Below are positions 53,301 through 62,216 of a stretch of DNA of 64,000 nt, piece by piece. Below the pieces are notes generated by a model that saw only the letters and a list, made by a program, of their open reading frames with translations, had not been told where the DNA came from and did no database searches. Location of the stretch: positions 5,529,661 through 5,593,660 of the forward strand of contig CM045735.1 of the NCBI GenBank assembly GCA_024760905.1, written 5' to 3'. This DNA comes from Plotosus lineatus (taxonomy: Eukaryota > Chordata > Actinopteri > Siluriformes > Plotosidae). Every line of letters begins with the position of its first letter. Positions within the stretch are counted from its first letter, which is position 1. The position numbers and the translations under genes were made by a program.

Positions 53301-55555
53301 GAGTGTCTTTTGTAATGAATTTTCCATGATACGAGCTTCAATCCCACCAAAAATCTGCCCCATCCAACGAGCAAAATTTTGATTTACGAGCTCTGCTGGG
53401 GAACTGGCTTTTCCGGGCCGATTAGCCTCGTATTCTTCCGCGTGTATCCCCCCCCTGCGCTCCAAGAACGCCTTGTGCAGTGCTTTTCTGTGATGCCCTC
53501 TATAGGAAAAAAAAAACATTTCATGCCCCGTGCCCCGCTTGTGACTATAAATAGAGTTTACAGCACTTCCTATTTGCTCAGTGCTTTTCCCTTGCACCAT
53601 AGCTCGACAATGACAGCCCACTGCCACCTAGTGTAATTGCGCATCCTCTACAGTAGATGGCAGTGGTGCTCTCACTGTGTCCTCTGCTCCATAGGGAACA
53701 CAGTGAGAGCGCCACTGCCACCTATTGTAGAGGACGCGCAATTACACTTAATTCTAGTACAGTATGGCAAAACAGTTTGTTCCCCAGGGTCATACAGGCC
53801 CCCCCTGGCATCACGCCACGATCCCCAAGGGGGGGAAAAATACAATATTTGAGAAGCACTGGCCTTGTGGGAGCTCACCACGAGCCTTTCCTTGTTGGCA
53901 TTCATAGCATGCACACGTGCAAAATTCTCCTTCTCTCTTACGGACCACCTCATGCCTGCCTACGTGACATCTTCACGCCCATGTGACATCTTTGCCGGTG
54001 TCGATGATCAGGAGGGTTAGTTGATTTATTGTTTATTCTTGTTTTATTATTATTTATTATTAAGTATTATTAATATTAATGTACATGTATTATTATTAAT
54101 ATTATTATGAAGTATTTATTGTTTTTACATGTTTATCTTTAATATATTAGGTCAGATATACTTGTTTGTGTAAGGTTAAATGAGTTTGGGAGGGGGTTGG
54201 AACGGATTAATTGGTTTTCTATTATTTCCGATGGGAATTTTTGTTTTTAAGATAAGATAAGATAAGATAAGATACAGCTTTATTAATCTCACAATGGAGA
54301 AATTCACTGTTACAGGCTCTTGAGGTACTATCAGTAGGGGGTGCAAAAATAGATACAAGTACGAACATACACACATACATATATATTATATAAGTAAATA
54401 AATAAATAGATACATAAATAGTATAAATTACTAAACAATAAAAGAAAAGAAGGGATCAACTTTATAGACTGGACTATTTTATTGAGCTTGCCCTCAGAAC
54501 GGATTAATTTCGTAAGTCAAAGTACCACTGTATATATACTATGGAGTTGGGGCAGTGGTGGCCCAGTGGTAGGATGCTGAATTACTGATGCCAAGGTCAG
54601 GGGTTCAAGCCCCACTATCACCGGGTTGTCACTGTTGTGCCCACCAGTACAGCTAACTGGGTTATGAAAGGCCGGCCATGTCCCTCGCTCTCTGTTTTGG
54701 GAGGTTCATGTAAATAACCATTGCTGACTTTCATCAAGAGGAGCTGCATAGCCATCAGCATGTTTCTGCCCTGTGATGACCTGGCAAGCTGTCCAGGGTG
54801 TATTCTGCCCTTGCCCTGAGTTGGCTGAGATGGGCGCCATCCTCCCCATGGCTCTGTGATGGTCTGACAAGCTGTTCAGCTTGTACTCCGCCTTTGTCAG
54901 AAAATATATTCTAGATTTTTTTTAAATCAAACAACCGTCCCTGATTTTTTTAAATTAATAATAAAAATAAACAAGTAAAATAAAATAATAATAACAATGA
55001 ACCCTATGTATTCATTATCATGGCGGCACGGTGGTGCAATGGTTGGCACATCTGCCTCGGCTCGGGCCGTTTCTGTGTGGTGTCTCCATGTTCTTCCTGT
55101 GCTTGTGTGGGCTTCCTCCGAGTTCTCTACTTTCCTCCCACAGTCCAGAAACATGCACAGTAAGCTGATTGGCTGTTGCAAATGATTGCCAGGTGTGAGT
55201 GAGAATGACTGTACATATAGCCTGACGAGCTGTCCCATGCTCACCCAAAGTCGGCTGAGATGGGCACCAGAAAATGAATGAATGAATGAGTGAATGAACG
55301 ACTCTTCATTAATACAGTACACACTGATATACGCAATACACTCATCATTGCATGTTTAAGTAGATGTGAAGATTCATGGTAAGATAGTGTTTAATCTATA
55401 ATCCACAGGCTCTCTCCAGCGAGTCTTTTGAACGACTTCCCATCTTCAACAAGTCAGCATGGAGACATTACCAATTAGGACCAGAGGCGGACGACTGGAG
55501 TAACCCCAGCAGCGGACCTCGGGATGCATCCACATTCAAGACACTAATACACTAA
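40517..55555 (+). CDS. pdk3: Pyruvate dehydrogenase kinase, pdk3-like, complete (11 exons)
   Basis: This mitochondrial-matrix kinase phosphorylates the E1 alpha subunit of pyruvate dehydrogenase and shuts the complex down. Exons: 40517-40619, 48460-48601, 50597-50668, 50849-51033, 51433-51522, 51647-51724, 52532-52608, 52699-52800, 52887-53000, 53082-53195 and 55409-55555. They sum to 1224 nt, 407 codons plus TAA, close to the 406 residues of human PDK3. Visible motifs are [12 protein letters not shown], the N-box [12 protein letters not shown], the G1 box DCGGGVP, the G2 box GFGYGLP and the C-terminal DDWSNPSS that forms the lipoyl-domain contact. All are features of the GHKL-fold PDK family. 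The start [15 protein letters not shown] and the C-terminus fit PDK3 better than PDK1, 2 or 4. Intron 7 has a GC donor (52609-52610). Intron 1 is 7.8 kb and full of SINEs and a minisatellite. Confidence 0.96.
40915..40990 (+). repeat. SINE-C head fragment
   Basis: Only the tRNA-like head 'catggcatagtggttagggt' to 'gttcgaatcccagtttgac' is present, directly before a longer SINE-C. Confidence 0.65.
40998..41263 (+). repeat. SINE-C copy
   Basis: Head 'agagtggttagggtgctggg' and body through 'ggtctcaaccacaagtgtgc' to 'accggcctgatgagccac', with the terminal hairpin missing. It forms an inverted pair with the next SINE-C. Confidence 0.8.
41264..41875 (-). repeat. SINE-B copy (tail T1) split by a SINE-C
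   Basis: The T1 end (41264-41303) and the rest (41560-41875) are continuous once the SINE-C is removed. The head ends at 'ggccaccactgcctc'. A G-run lies at 41772-41786. Confidence 0.78.
41303..41560 (-). mobile_element. SINE-C insertion inside SINE-B
   Basis: Minus-strand SINE-C from 'tccccggtctccgtagcgtg' to 'acaccaccggcccc'. Flanks GGTTCGTGCG (left) and GGTTCGCGCA (right) look like a slightly diverged target duplication. Confidence 0.8.
41927..42232 (+). repeat. SINE-B copy with tail T1
   Basis: Head 'ctggatcgctgatccttaag' and 'gggttcaaaccccactctc', body, and tail ending 'cagaaaatgaatgagtg'. Part of the T1 joint region is shortened. Confidence 0.8.
42375..43105 (-). repeat. SINE-A copies around a SINE-C fragment
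   Basis: Minus-strand SINE-A at 42375-42680 and another SINE-A segment at 42835-43105, separated by a SINE-C fragment. Confidence 0.65.
42683..42832 (-). repeat. SINE-C fragment, internally deleted
   Basis: The 3' end 'tgcacccgagccatagtggc' is joined directly to the inverted head 'ccctaaccactacaccacc'. Confidence 0.7.
43500..43660 (-). repeat. SINE-A 3' fragment
   Basis: Decayed minus-strand body ('gtcgcagggaggcaggagcc', 'ggcaacttggtacatcc'). Confidence 0.6.
43668..43845 (+). repeat. SINE-D copy
   Basis: Head 'tggcttggtggttaatgc' with 'agtggttcaagccccac', then 'gggcccttgagcaaagccc' and the end 'agtcgttctggacaagagc'. Confidence 0.75.
44002..45324 (+). repeat. 32-bp minisatellite, 41 units
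   Basis: The unit reads TTTGAATCTTCTCATAGT then GGGGAGGTTTCGGG. The CTTCTCATAG block first occurs at 44011 and last at 45291, which is exactly 40 periods of 32, so there are no net length changes across 1.3 kb. Variant units (TTTCGGG, TTTCTGG, TTGTGGG, TTGCGGG) recur in short runs, hinting at higher-order structure. The array ends inside a SINE-A (45325-45470), and the unit matches the B-box region of the SINE-A head (GGTT-C-GATTC type). Confidence 0.95.
45325..45470 (+). repeat. SINE-A body continuing from the minisatellite
   Basis: 'cttgcccgagggtctctgt' and 'ggagtttgtctgttctcc' follow the last unit in the order expected after a SINE-A B box. Confidence 0.72.
45484..46044 (+). mobile_element. 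pogo/Tigger-like non-autonomous element, intact ends
   Basis: The left end CAGTTGGCTCTTGACCATTC and right end ACGGGGACCCACTG are imperfect inverted repeats flanked by TA (45482-45483 and 46045-46046). It is 561 bp with no coding frame. It is a sister of the interrupted copy at 478-1390. Confidence 0.78.
46130..46452. mobile_element. DNA transposon remnant with Tc1-type end
   Basis: It ends TAATGTTATGGCTGATTGG, a terminus I recall from a common teleost Tc1-like family. The rest shows no intact frame. Confidence 0.5.
46555..46862 (+). repeat. SINE-B copy with tail T1, internally deleted
   Basis: Head 'ccggtggtaaggtgctgg' with 'gggttcaaaccccactatc', shortened body, and tail ending 'gagaaaattaatgacc'. 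Confidence 0.75.
46885..47365 (+). repeat. SINE-A copy split by SINE-D
   Basis: Head and 5' body at 46885-47022 ('atgggtttgaatcctg', 'ggtttcctccaggtacc') resume at about 47195 ('ccaaagtccaaaaatatgc') after a SINE-D. Confidence 0.7.
47025..47192 (+). repeat. SINE-D copy
   Basis: Head 'gtggctcagtggttaaagtc', 'cccttgagcaagacccttaa', and end 'tcggttaagagcgtctcc'. It is nested in SINE-A. Confidence 0.72.
47366..48070. other. pdk3 intron 1, nothing recognised
   Basis: No exon or classified repeat was seen in this stretch. Confidence 0.4.
48075..48395 (-). repeat. SINE-A copy
   Basis: Minus-strand copy ending 60 nt before pdk3 exon 2. Its tail region is interrupted by a short unrelated segment near 48140-48190. 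Confidence 0.65.
48633..48672. repeat. (GAT)n microsatellite
   Basis: GAT repeats shortly after pdk3 exon 2. Confidence 0.88.
48811..48878. repeat. (TA)n microsatellite
   Basis: About 34 TA units directly left of the hammerhead palindrome element. Confidence 0.92.
48987..49041 (-). ncRNA. Type I minimal hammerhead ribozyme motif (left arm)
   Basis: Exact inverse of 49128-49182, so all core and pairing features are the same on the minus strand. The predicted cleavage site is between the A at 48992 and the G at 48991. Confidence 0.72.
49128..49182 (+). ncRNA. Type I minimal hammerhead ribozyme motif (right arm)
   Basis: In 5'-3' order: stem I ATCAC (49128-49132); core CTGAAGA (49133-49139), which fits CUGANGA; stem II 49140-49163, in which GAG pairs CTC, GG pairs CC and TGG pairs CCA around a small loop; core GAAA (49164-49167); stem III CAGATCTG (49168-49175); UA (49176-49177); and stem I closing strand GTGAT (49178-49182). 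Cleavage is predicted after A49177. Position 10.1-11.1 is the usual G-C pair. Stem III is a self-complementary octamer with almost no loop, which suggests activity as a dimer, as described for Penelope-type hammerheads. Confidence 0.75.
49233..49607. mobile_element. Non-autonomous DNA transposon (MITE)
   Basis: The left end TATACCTCACCCAATATT and right end AAACGACTTAAGCCGAGGTA, together with inner GACTTAAGTCG blocks, form imperfect inverted repeats. No coding frame. TA-rich flanks hide the target site. Confidence 0.55.
49650..49905. mobile_element. Fragment of a widespread teleost Tc1-like element
   Basis: AAAAATTAGCATATTGTGAT and, near the right side, AAAAATTAGCATATTTCATC, with 'attcattgcacaccaactga' between. 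From memory this is the outer, non-coding part of a Tc1-like family shared by fishes and lampreys. Confidence 0.5.
49907..49964. repeat. (TA)n microsatellite
   Basis: TA repeats on the left of a SINE-B copy; a matching (TA)n follows that SINE at 50301-50370. Confidence 0.92.
49965..50300 (+). repeat. SINE-B copy with RTE-type tail T2, between TA tracts
   Basis: Head 'gcactggatcgctgattcta', body, then T2 ('gcgaatcattcactgtggcg', 'gggaaaaagccaaaagg'). Long TA tracts on both sides suggest insertion into, or duplication of, a TA microsatellite. Confidence 0.8.
50301..50370. repeat. (TA)n microsatellite
   Basis: About 35 TA units within pdk3 intron 2. Confidence 0.92.
51785..52062 (-). repeat. 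SINE-B copy with tail T1, internally deleted
   Basis: Tail 'aacccaattagggttgagga' and inverted head 'caccttaccaccgggtcag'. Most of the central SINE-B body is deleted. It is in pdk3 intron 6. Confidence 0.7.
52155..52475 (+). repeat. SINE-A full-length copy
   Basis: Head 'ggcggcacggtgccgtagtg' with 'gagttcgattcccagc', full body, end 'gaaaatgaatgaatgaatg'. It lies 60 nt before pdk3 exon 7. Confidence 0.82.
53282..54530 (+). mobile_element. Tigger (pogo-type) element, internally deleted, with nested LINE end
   Basis: The left end CAGTGGTACCTTGACTTACG and right end CGTAAGTCAAAGTACCACTG are inverted repeats flanked by TA (53280-53281, 54531-54532). The left 250 bp aligns with the right end of the element at 56852-59247, inverted. 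An internal hairpin with 49-bp arms lies at 53632-53680/53698-53746. A LINE 3' end is inserted at 54251-54474. It lies in pdk3 intron 10. Confidence 0.85.
54251..54474 (-). mobile_element. Dead-on-arrival 3' end of the 36-39 kb LINE family
   Basis: The reverse complement matches 38735-38957 almost base for base, including 'cttgtatctatttttgcacc' and the (TATCT)n-type tail. Only a few differences are visible, near its 5' edge. It is nested inside the Tigger element. Confidence 0.9.
54547..54865 (+). repeat. SINE-B copy with tail T1
   Basis: Head 'ggtaggatgctgaattactg' with 'ggttcaagccccactatc', body, tail to 'gagatgggcgccatcctcc', then a short duplicated tail piece. Confidence 0.8.
55018..55290 (+). 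repeat. SINE-A copy, missing part of the head
   Basis: Head A-box 'ggcacggtggtgcaatggtt', B-box region deleted, body and end 'gaaaatgaatgaatgaatg'. It lies before pdk3 exon 11. Confidence 0.78.
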
Positions 55556-56034
55556 CTTCCTGTGTATCAGTGACTGTCAGCTGGGGCGGGAATCACGACA
55601 CACCTTTTCAATCACCATTCATCCATCTTCAGGTGCTCCTTTATCCCAGGAAGTTTTATGATGAGCCAGCGTCTGTCCCCGGGCGTGTAACTGTGACTAT
55701 GGCTTGGACAGGGTATGAGTTTATTACCGGCATGGACAATCCACCAACAGGTTGGTTTTTTTTTTGGGATGTTGGAGGAAACCGGTGAACCTGGAGGCAA
55801 CCCACACCGTCTCGGAAAAAATATGTGGAACGCCACACAGACTGCGAGACAACAAGTCTACTTTCTTTACCACTGTAACTAATGCAAAATTTTTTAAAAA
55901 CAATATTCATAACACATGGAGCCACTTTTATTTGGAAATAATGCTTATAATGCATCGCAGAATGATGGTTACGTTTGGATGGTTTTTTTTCAGAACAAAA
56001 TGAGCTTCAGCACTAAATAGCTGAAGATATTGTG

Positions 56035-56375
56035 GGTTTTCTGAACTGATTAATCCTAATTAGGGTCGTAGGGAGGCTGGTGCCCATCTCAGTCAGCTCT
56101 GCGTAAGGGCAGAGTACACCCTGCGTGGCTTACCAGACCATCTCAGGGCAGAAACACGCTGACGGCTGTGCGGCACCTCCTGACGAAGGTCAGCAATGGT
56201 TCTTTTACATGAACCTCTCACCACAGACAGCGAGAGACATGGCTGTCCTTTGATAACCCTGTTAGCTGCACTGGTGGAACAGCAGTGACGATCGTTGACA
56301 GTGGGGCTTGAACCTCCAACTTTAGGATTGGTAATCCAGCACCTTTTCACTGGACCACCACTGCCCCTATAGTGT
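56035..56375 (-). repeat. SINE-B copy with tail T1
   Basis: Tail 'aatcctaattagggtcgtag', body 'gttcttttacatgaacctc', inverted head 'ggaccaccactgcccc'. Confidence 0.82.
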
Positions 56376-56479
56376 GGCTCTTTTGGGTAAATGAATATTG
56401 ACTTTCATTACCATTGTACTCTGGACACTTTTGTCCATATATCTGATGTATTATTAAAAAACTTTAATAATGAGTGGAA

Positions 56480-56765
56480 ATACCCCATTCACTTATTTGC
56501 CAAATTGCTTAACCCTATCAGGGTCATGGGGAGGCTCGTGCCTATCTCAGCCAGCACTGGGCTCAGGAAGAGTACACCTTGAGCAGCTTGCCACATCTTC
56601 ACAGGGCTAACACATTCAAACTCATAGTGGTATTTCTTACCAGTCATTGTGCATGTCTTTAGACTGTCAGAGGAGACAGGACTACCTGGGGGAAACCTAT
56701 GCAAGCATGGGGGAAACATGCAAACTCCACACAGAGATGCCTGGGTGGACATGCAGACCACTGTA
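56480..56765 (-). repeat. SINE-A copy, head incomplete
   Basis: Minus-strand body from 'aacccta tcagggtcatgg'-type tail to 'aacatgcaaactccacac'. Confidence 0.7.
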
Positions 56766-56851
56766 CCCGTGTGCTTCTCAGATGTCCATTAAAAGACACT
56801 AAATACAGCTTTTTTATTACAGCTAAATATTACGCTTTTGTAAAATAAATA

Positions 56852-59247
56852 CAGTGGTACCTCGACTTACAAAATTAATCCGTTCTAAGGGTGAGCTCGT
56901 AAATGGAAACGTTTGTTAGACGAAACAAAAATTCCCATAAGAAACAATAGAAAACCAATTAATCCATTCCAACCCCCTCCCAAAGTCATATAACCTGCCA
57001 CAAACATGAATTTTTGACGTAATATTTTAAGATGATGTTAATAGAAGTACAGAGAAGGCCAGAGGGAGCTGCATTGTGTCTTTGTGGATCTGGAGAAAGC
57101 ATATGACAGGGTGCTGAGAGGGAACTGTATTGCATGAGGAAGTCTGGAGTGGCAGAAGTATGTTAGAGTGGTGCAGGACATGTATGAGAGATGTAAGACA
57201 GTGGTGAGGTGTGCTGTCGGTGTGACAGAAGAGTTCAAGGTGGAGGTGGGATTGCATCAAGGGTCAGCTCTGAGCCCCTTCTTGTTTGCTATGGTGATGG
57301 ACAGGCTGACAGACGAGGTTAGACAAGATTCCCCATAGACTATGATGTTTGATGATGACATTGTGATCTGTAGTGAGAGTAGAGAACAAGTGGAGGAAAA
57401 TCTAGAGGGGTGGAGGTATGCCTTGGAAAGGAGAGGAATGAAGGTTAGCCTCAGTAAGACAGAAGACATGTGTGTGAACGACAAGGACCCAAGAGGAACG
57501 GTGATGTTACAGGGAGCAGAGATAAAGAAGGTGGAGGATTTTAAGTTCTTAGGCTCAACAATCCAGAGCAATGGAGAGTGTGGAAAAGAGGTGAAGAAGC
57601 GTGTGCAGGCTGGTTGGAATGGGTGGAGAAGTGTACAAGACGGTGTTGAGGCCAGCGATGTTGTATGGTTTAGAAACAGTGGCGCTGAGGAAAAGACAGG
57701 AGGCAGAGCTGGAGGTAGCAGAGATGAAAATGTTGAGATTCTCTTTTGGAGTAACGAGGCTGGATAGGATCAGGAATGAGTACACCTGAGGGACAGCACA
57801 TGTAAGAAGTTTTGGAGACAAAGTCAGCGAGGCTAGATTGAGATGGTTTGGACATGTACAGAGGAGGGATAGTGAGTATATTGGTAGTAGATGCTGAGGT
57901 TGAAACTACCAGGCAGAAGGCCCAGAGGAAGACCAAAGAGAAGATTTATGGATGTGGTGGTGGACATGAAGGTCGTTGGTGTAAGAGAAGAAGATGCAGA
58001 GGATAGGGTGAGATGGAGTCAGATGATTCGCTGTGGCGACCCCTGAAGGGAGCAGCCAGAAGGAAAAGAAGAAGGAAGAAGATGTAACAATAAACATTTC
58101 ACAATAATAACACATGCATAGTAACATTAATAAGACTTAAATTAACAATAAATATTAATAAAATAAGAATAAACAATAAGTCAATAAACAATACAGTAAG
58201 TGTGTCTGAACTTAAGAATTGCACTTAACATTAACTTACACGACTAATTTTTTTTTTTTTACTTTTTATTTATTTTGTTTTTTGGATTTTTTTAACTGTT
58301 TTATTTCACGTGACTAATTTTGATCACTTGTCTTCTGCTGCTTGGCCGCACTCCCATCGCCGCGGCTGATCTCTTTCGACTTGATCCACAATAGGAGAAG
58401 CCTCTCCATCACATCATTGAGTCCTGATCTTTCCTCAGATTAAATACTAACCCCCTTTGCTGGTTTAACGCTCTTCAACATGGCCTTCTGTTTGAGAATT
58501 GTACAAATTCTCGATGCATTTTTCCCAAACTCCTCACACAGATCGGCCACGCGGACTCCTTTTTCATGTTTATTTATGATTTCAAGCTTCGTTTCGAGGG
58601 AAATCGTTTTCTCCTCTTGAACACATCAGCCGCCTTCTTACGACCCATCTTAGAAACACTGAGATGTGCACAATAAAAAAATAAGACTAAAAAGTCACAA
58701 AATCCAAACCACAGAAAAGAAAAACTTTTGTACATGTGCATGCTACTTTGGTCAGCACAGAAAGGAGAATGGAGGAGTACATGCGGAAGAATACGAGGCT
58801 AATTGGCATGTATGACTCTGAGGAACATGCTTTTTTAACATACTGGTGGACCAGCTTTATAAATGTAATTTCGCATCCTCTACACTCGGTGGCAGTGGCG
58901 CTCTCACTGTGTTTTCTGTGGTGTAAGGAAAAAGCACCAAGCAAATGATATGAAGCGCAGTAAGCACTATTTATAGTCATGCACGAGGCACTGGGGGAAT
59001 GTTTTTTCCCCCCCTTCCTATAGGGGCATCACAGAAAATAATTGAGAATCACTGCACAAGGCATTACTGGAGTGCAGAGGAATATATGTGGAAGAATATA
59101 AGGCTAATCAAACCGGAAAAGCCATTTCTCCAGCAGAGCTCGTAAGTCAAAAATTTGCTGGTTGGATAGAGCAAATTTTTGGTGGAATCTAAGCTCGTAT
59201 CATGGAAAATTCATGATAAAACACACTCGTAAGTCGAGGTACCACTG
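56852..59247 (-). mobile_element. Tigger (pogo-type) transposon relic with transposase N-terminus
   Basis: Inverted ends CAGTGGTACCTCGACTTAC and GTAAGTCGAGGTACCACTG are flanked by TA (56850-56851, 59248-59249). On the minus strand, about 58650-58440 starts MGRKKAADVFKRRK. After one frame change it reads TKLEIINKHEKGVRVADLCE then NASRICTILKQKAMLKSV, the CENP-B-type N-terminal helix-turn-helix of pogo/Tigger transposases. The DDE catalytic part is gone, replaced in part by an RTE fragment at 57027-58085. Confidence 0.88.
57027..58085 (+). pseudogene. RTE-type LINE fragment: reverse transcriptase to 3' end
   Basis: Frame pieces read FVDLEKAYDRVLRGN, VRVVQDMYERCKTVVRCAVG, VGLHQGSALSPFLFAMVMD, MMFDDDIVICSESREQVEEN and KVEDFKFLGSTIQSNG, the order of palm motifs in RTE-clade reverse transcriptases. 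FDDD stands where FADD is usual. A C-terminal part encodes [18 protein letters not shown]. The 3' end is 'gctgtggcgacccctgaagg' plus an A/G-rich tail. Stops occur near 57133 and 57338 and frameshifts later, so it is inactive. It is nested in the Tigger relic. Confidence 0.82.
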
Positions 59248-59249
59248 TA

Positions 59250-59650
59250 TTATAAATTAAAATGCTTCGAAAATTAGAAATGCACTCAGAGTGTGCAGAC
59301 CCCCACCAAGGTAGTGCAATCATATTTTTGCATGGATCATAATGGCAGATAATGTAGATTTACAGTGCCCCCTTGTGGCTTGTTCCACAATTAATTTTAA
59401 GCTCTGTATTTTTTTTCTCCTGGCGCATTCTGAGTGACTTTCGCTTCCTTGCCCTGTTGTGCAATGATAAAAAAAAAAATTCTCCAAGACGAGCCTTGAT
59501 CCAGATTGGGATGATGCTCAAAATTTTATCATTTCTTTCTTGGCCTAAGTTCCCCATTTGATAAAAAGTTTGTGTGAATCCGTGCATCCAACCAATCTCA
59601 AGACAGTAGTATGCAGTACGAGTAGTTACGCTGGGGATGATTTCTGTTCA
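59250..59650. other. Intergenic between pdk3 and pcyt1b, nothing recognised
   Basis: No exon or classified repeat seen. Confidence 0.4.
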
Positions 59651-59654
59651 AGAG

Positions 59655-59955
59655 TGTCATGGTGGCGTAAGGGTTCGCATGTTCACCTTACAAAGCGACA
59701 GTCCTGGTTTCGAGTCCCTGGCTCAGTGAGGGCATTTCAGTGTACGGTTTGCGTTCTCTCCCTGTACTTGTGAGGGTTTCCTCTGTGTACTTCGGTTTCC
59801 ACTCACAGTCTAAAGACATGCGCAAGACTAATTGGCTGTTCTAAATTGCCCCTAGGTGTGAATGTGAATGGTTGTGTGTGATTGTAGGCCCTGTGATGGA
59901 CTGACGACTGACTCCCTGGAACCTAACAGGATTAAGCAGGTGAATTGATGAATAA
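59655..59955 (+). repeat. SINE-A copy
   Basis: Head 'gtcatggtggcgtaagggtt' with 'cctggtttcgagtccctgg', body, shortened 3' end 'gaattgatgaataaatgag'. Confidence 0.75.
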
Positions 59956-60024
59956 ATGAGTGATTTTTGTAACTTTATGGTGCATCTGAGAAAATCAGGA
60001 AATAAACTGGAGACGAATTTATGA

Positions 60025-60030
60025 TTTATT
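60025..60030 (-). terminator. Candidate polyadenylation signal of pcyt1b
   Basis: AATAAA on the minus strand, 195 nt beyond the pcyt1b stop codon. It is the nearest downstream hexamer noted. Confidence 0.45.
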
Positions 60031-60224
60031 GATATGGGATAATACATAGAAACTGTGATGCGTTTTACTTTAATATAACATACAAATACAGTGATGTAGT
60101 TTATCAGCCAGGGCATCAAAGTGTGGAATGCAGCAACCAGGTTCTACAGGTTCGTGAAGTACAGTATGTCTGTGCTGGATCTGAGTCCTTGCATACATGG
60201 GTTGTGTATGATGTACAGTAGCAT

Positions 60225-62163
60225 TCAGAAAGTCGAAGGTGACGGAGAGCGTCCTCTTGTGGGGCTGCCGCTGGGTGAGGTGTGGGGTGACTGGTACGGT
60301 GACAAGGCCTGCAGCACACGGCCGCTCCTCTCCTGGATCGCATGCTTTTGGAGAAAGTGCATTAAAGTCTTTATTAAGGAAGGGTTGTCTATTAATAACA
60401 ATTCTCCATAAATACTACATTTGTATCATACAGGATTGTAACAAATGGCCCAGACACCCACCCATGGTCCATCAGGGCCGAAGAGCTCCAGGAAGTTTCC
60501 AATAAACTCGCGGGATTTCTCTTCCCATTTCAGTATGAGGTCATGGCTTTTCTCTTCCACGCGGTGCACTAAGTGTTTCGACTTCTCTTCCACTGTTCTC
60601 ACCGTTTCTTTCATCTTGTCCACCTGGTTCTGTAGGCGATACTTTTTCTCCTGCGATGATAAACAGGAAGTGACTCATTATAGTATATTTCCTGCATGTC
60701 AGGCATTCATGGATTCAAATTTACATCTAACACAGAATACATTTTTTCATCATTCATTTACCAAACTGTTTAATTCTTGCAGGGAGGCTGGAGCCTATCT
60801 CAACCAACTCTGGGCGAAGGCTGGGTTAGACCCTGTACAGCTTACCAGTCTGTTGCAGAGCCGAAAAACGCACCAACATTCACACTCACACTAACAACTA
60901 TGGGCAATTTGAAACCGCTAGTTAGCCTAATTAGCCTTGGACATGCTAACCACCATGCTACCATACTGCCCTTCACAGGATACAGCGGATGGCTAATCTG
61001 GTTTTCTTACATTTATAAAACCAACATTCAGTTCTCGGGCTGTGTAGCCTCTTTGCAGGTTCCTTCGCACGTAGACGTCGTAGTCGCGGACGATGCGTGT
61101 GATGAGGTCGGAGGTAGAAATGCCTTCCGTTCTTTGTGTGGCTACAAACATTCCTAAAACCACCATCAACACCAACAAAACATGACACACCCTTTACAAT
61201 CTACAGAATAGACCATGTACAGGAATAAAGTGTTGCGCTTGGCCCTACCTGCTGCTTTGATATGTTTATACACATCTTCTGATCCTGCAGAAGTGTATGG
61301 GATGTCATCATGGGCCACAAAGTCAATCTGCATAAAAAAAAAACCCAAAAAACCCCCAGTGTATTTATGTGTCATAAATAAAATTTAACTACATTTAAGA
61401 TGGTGTGATGATTTGAACTTAAAGTAGAACATGATTAAGTCACGGTCTACGAACCCTGTGTTTCTTGAGGAACTCAGGAGTGATGGTCCATGGAGCATCT
61501 CGGACCACCTCGTCTACGTAGCGGCAGTGTATGAGGGCTTCATAACGTTCGGCTTCAGTCATTACCGTGTAGCCTTTATACTTGTGTGTCAGCTTATCGC
61601 TGCAAACTGAAACACACACATACAAGTAGCTACATTCAGTATATAAATAGATATGTTTACACTCAAGTGAGGTCTGAAATTTCTAAGTACAAGTTATGGC
61701 GCCGCTCGGAATGATCTCCATGAGTCACGGGTTGATTTGAAATAGCCCCGGTCCCACCTCAGTCCCTGTATTGTCATTGGTTGGCTACATTTTTGTTGTT
61801 GATGTTGTTGTTGTTGTTGTTTGCTTGATTTTCCATCTTCTTCTTCTTCTTTTTCTTTCAGCTGTTCCCTTCAGGGGTCGCCACAGTAAACCATCCGCCT
61901 CCATCTCACCCTGTCCTCTGCATCATCTACTCTTACTCCAACTACCTTCATGCCCTCCTTCACCACATCCATAAATCTTCTCTTTGGTCTTCTTCTCAGC
62001 CTTCTGCTGGTAGTTCCAACCTCTGCATCCTACTACCAATATACTCACTATCCCTCCTCTGTACATGTCCAAACCATCTCAATCTAGCTTTGCTTGATTT
62101 TTGATATACCATATTAATCCTGCAAGATAAATTAATACCGCTGCATTTAACCCATCCAAAGTG

Positions 62164-62216
<53 letters not shown>

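Noticed and set aside
58736..58948. Open frame of 70 codons on the plus strand
   Set aside because: It lies in the non-coding end region of the Tigger relic; the equivalent region at 53282-53640 has no such frame.
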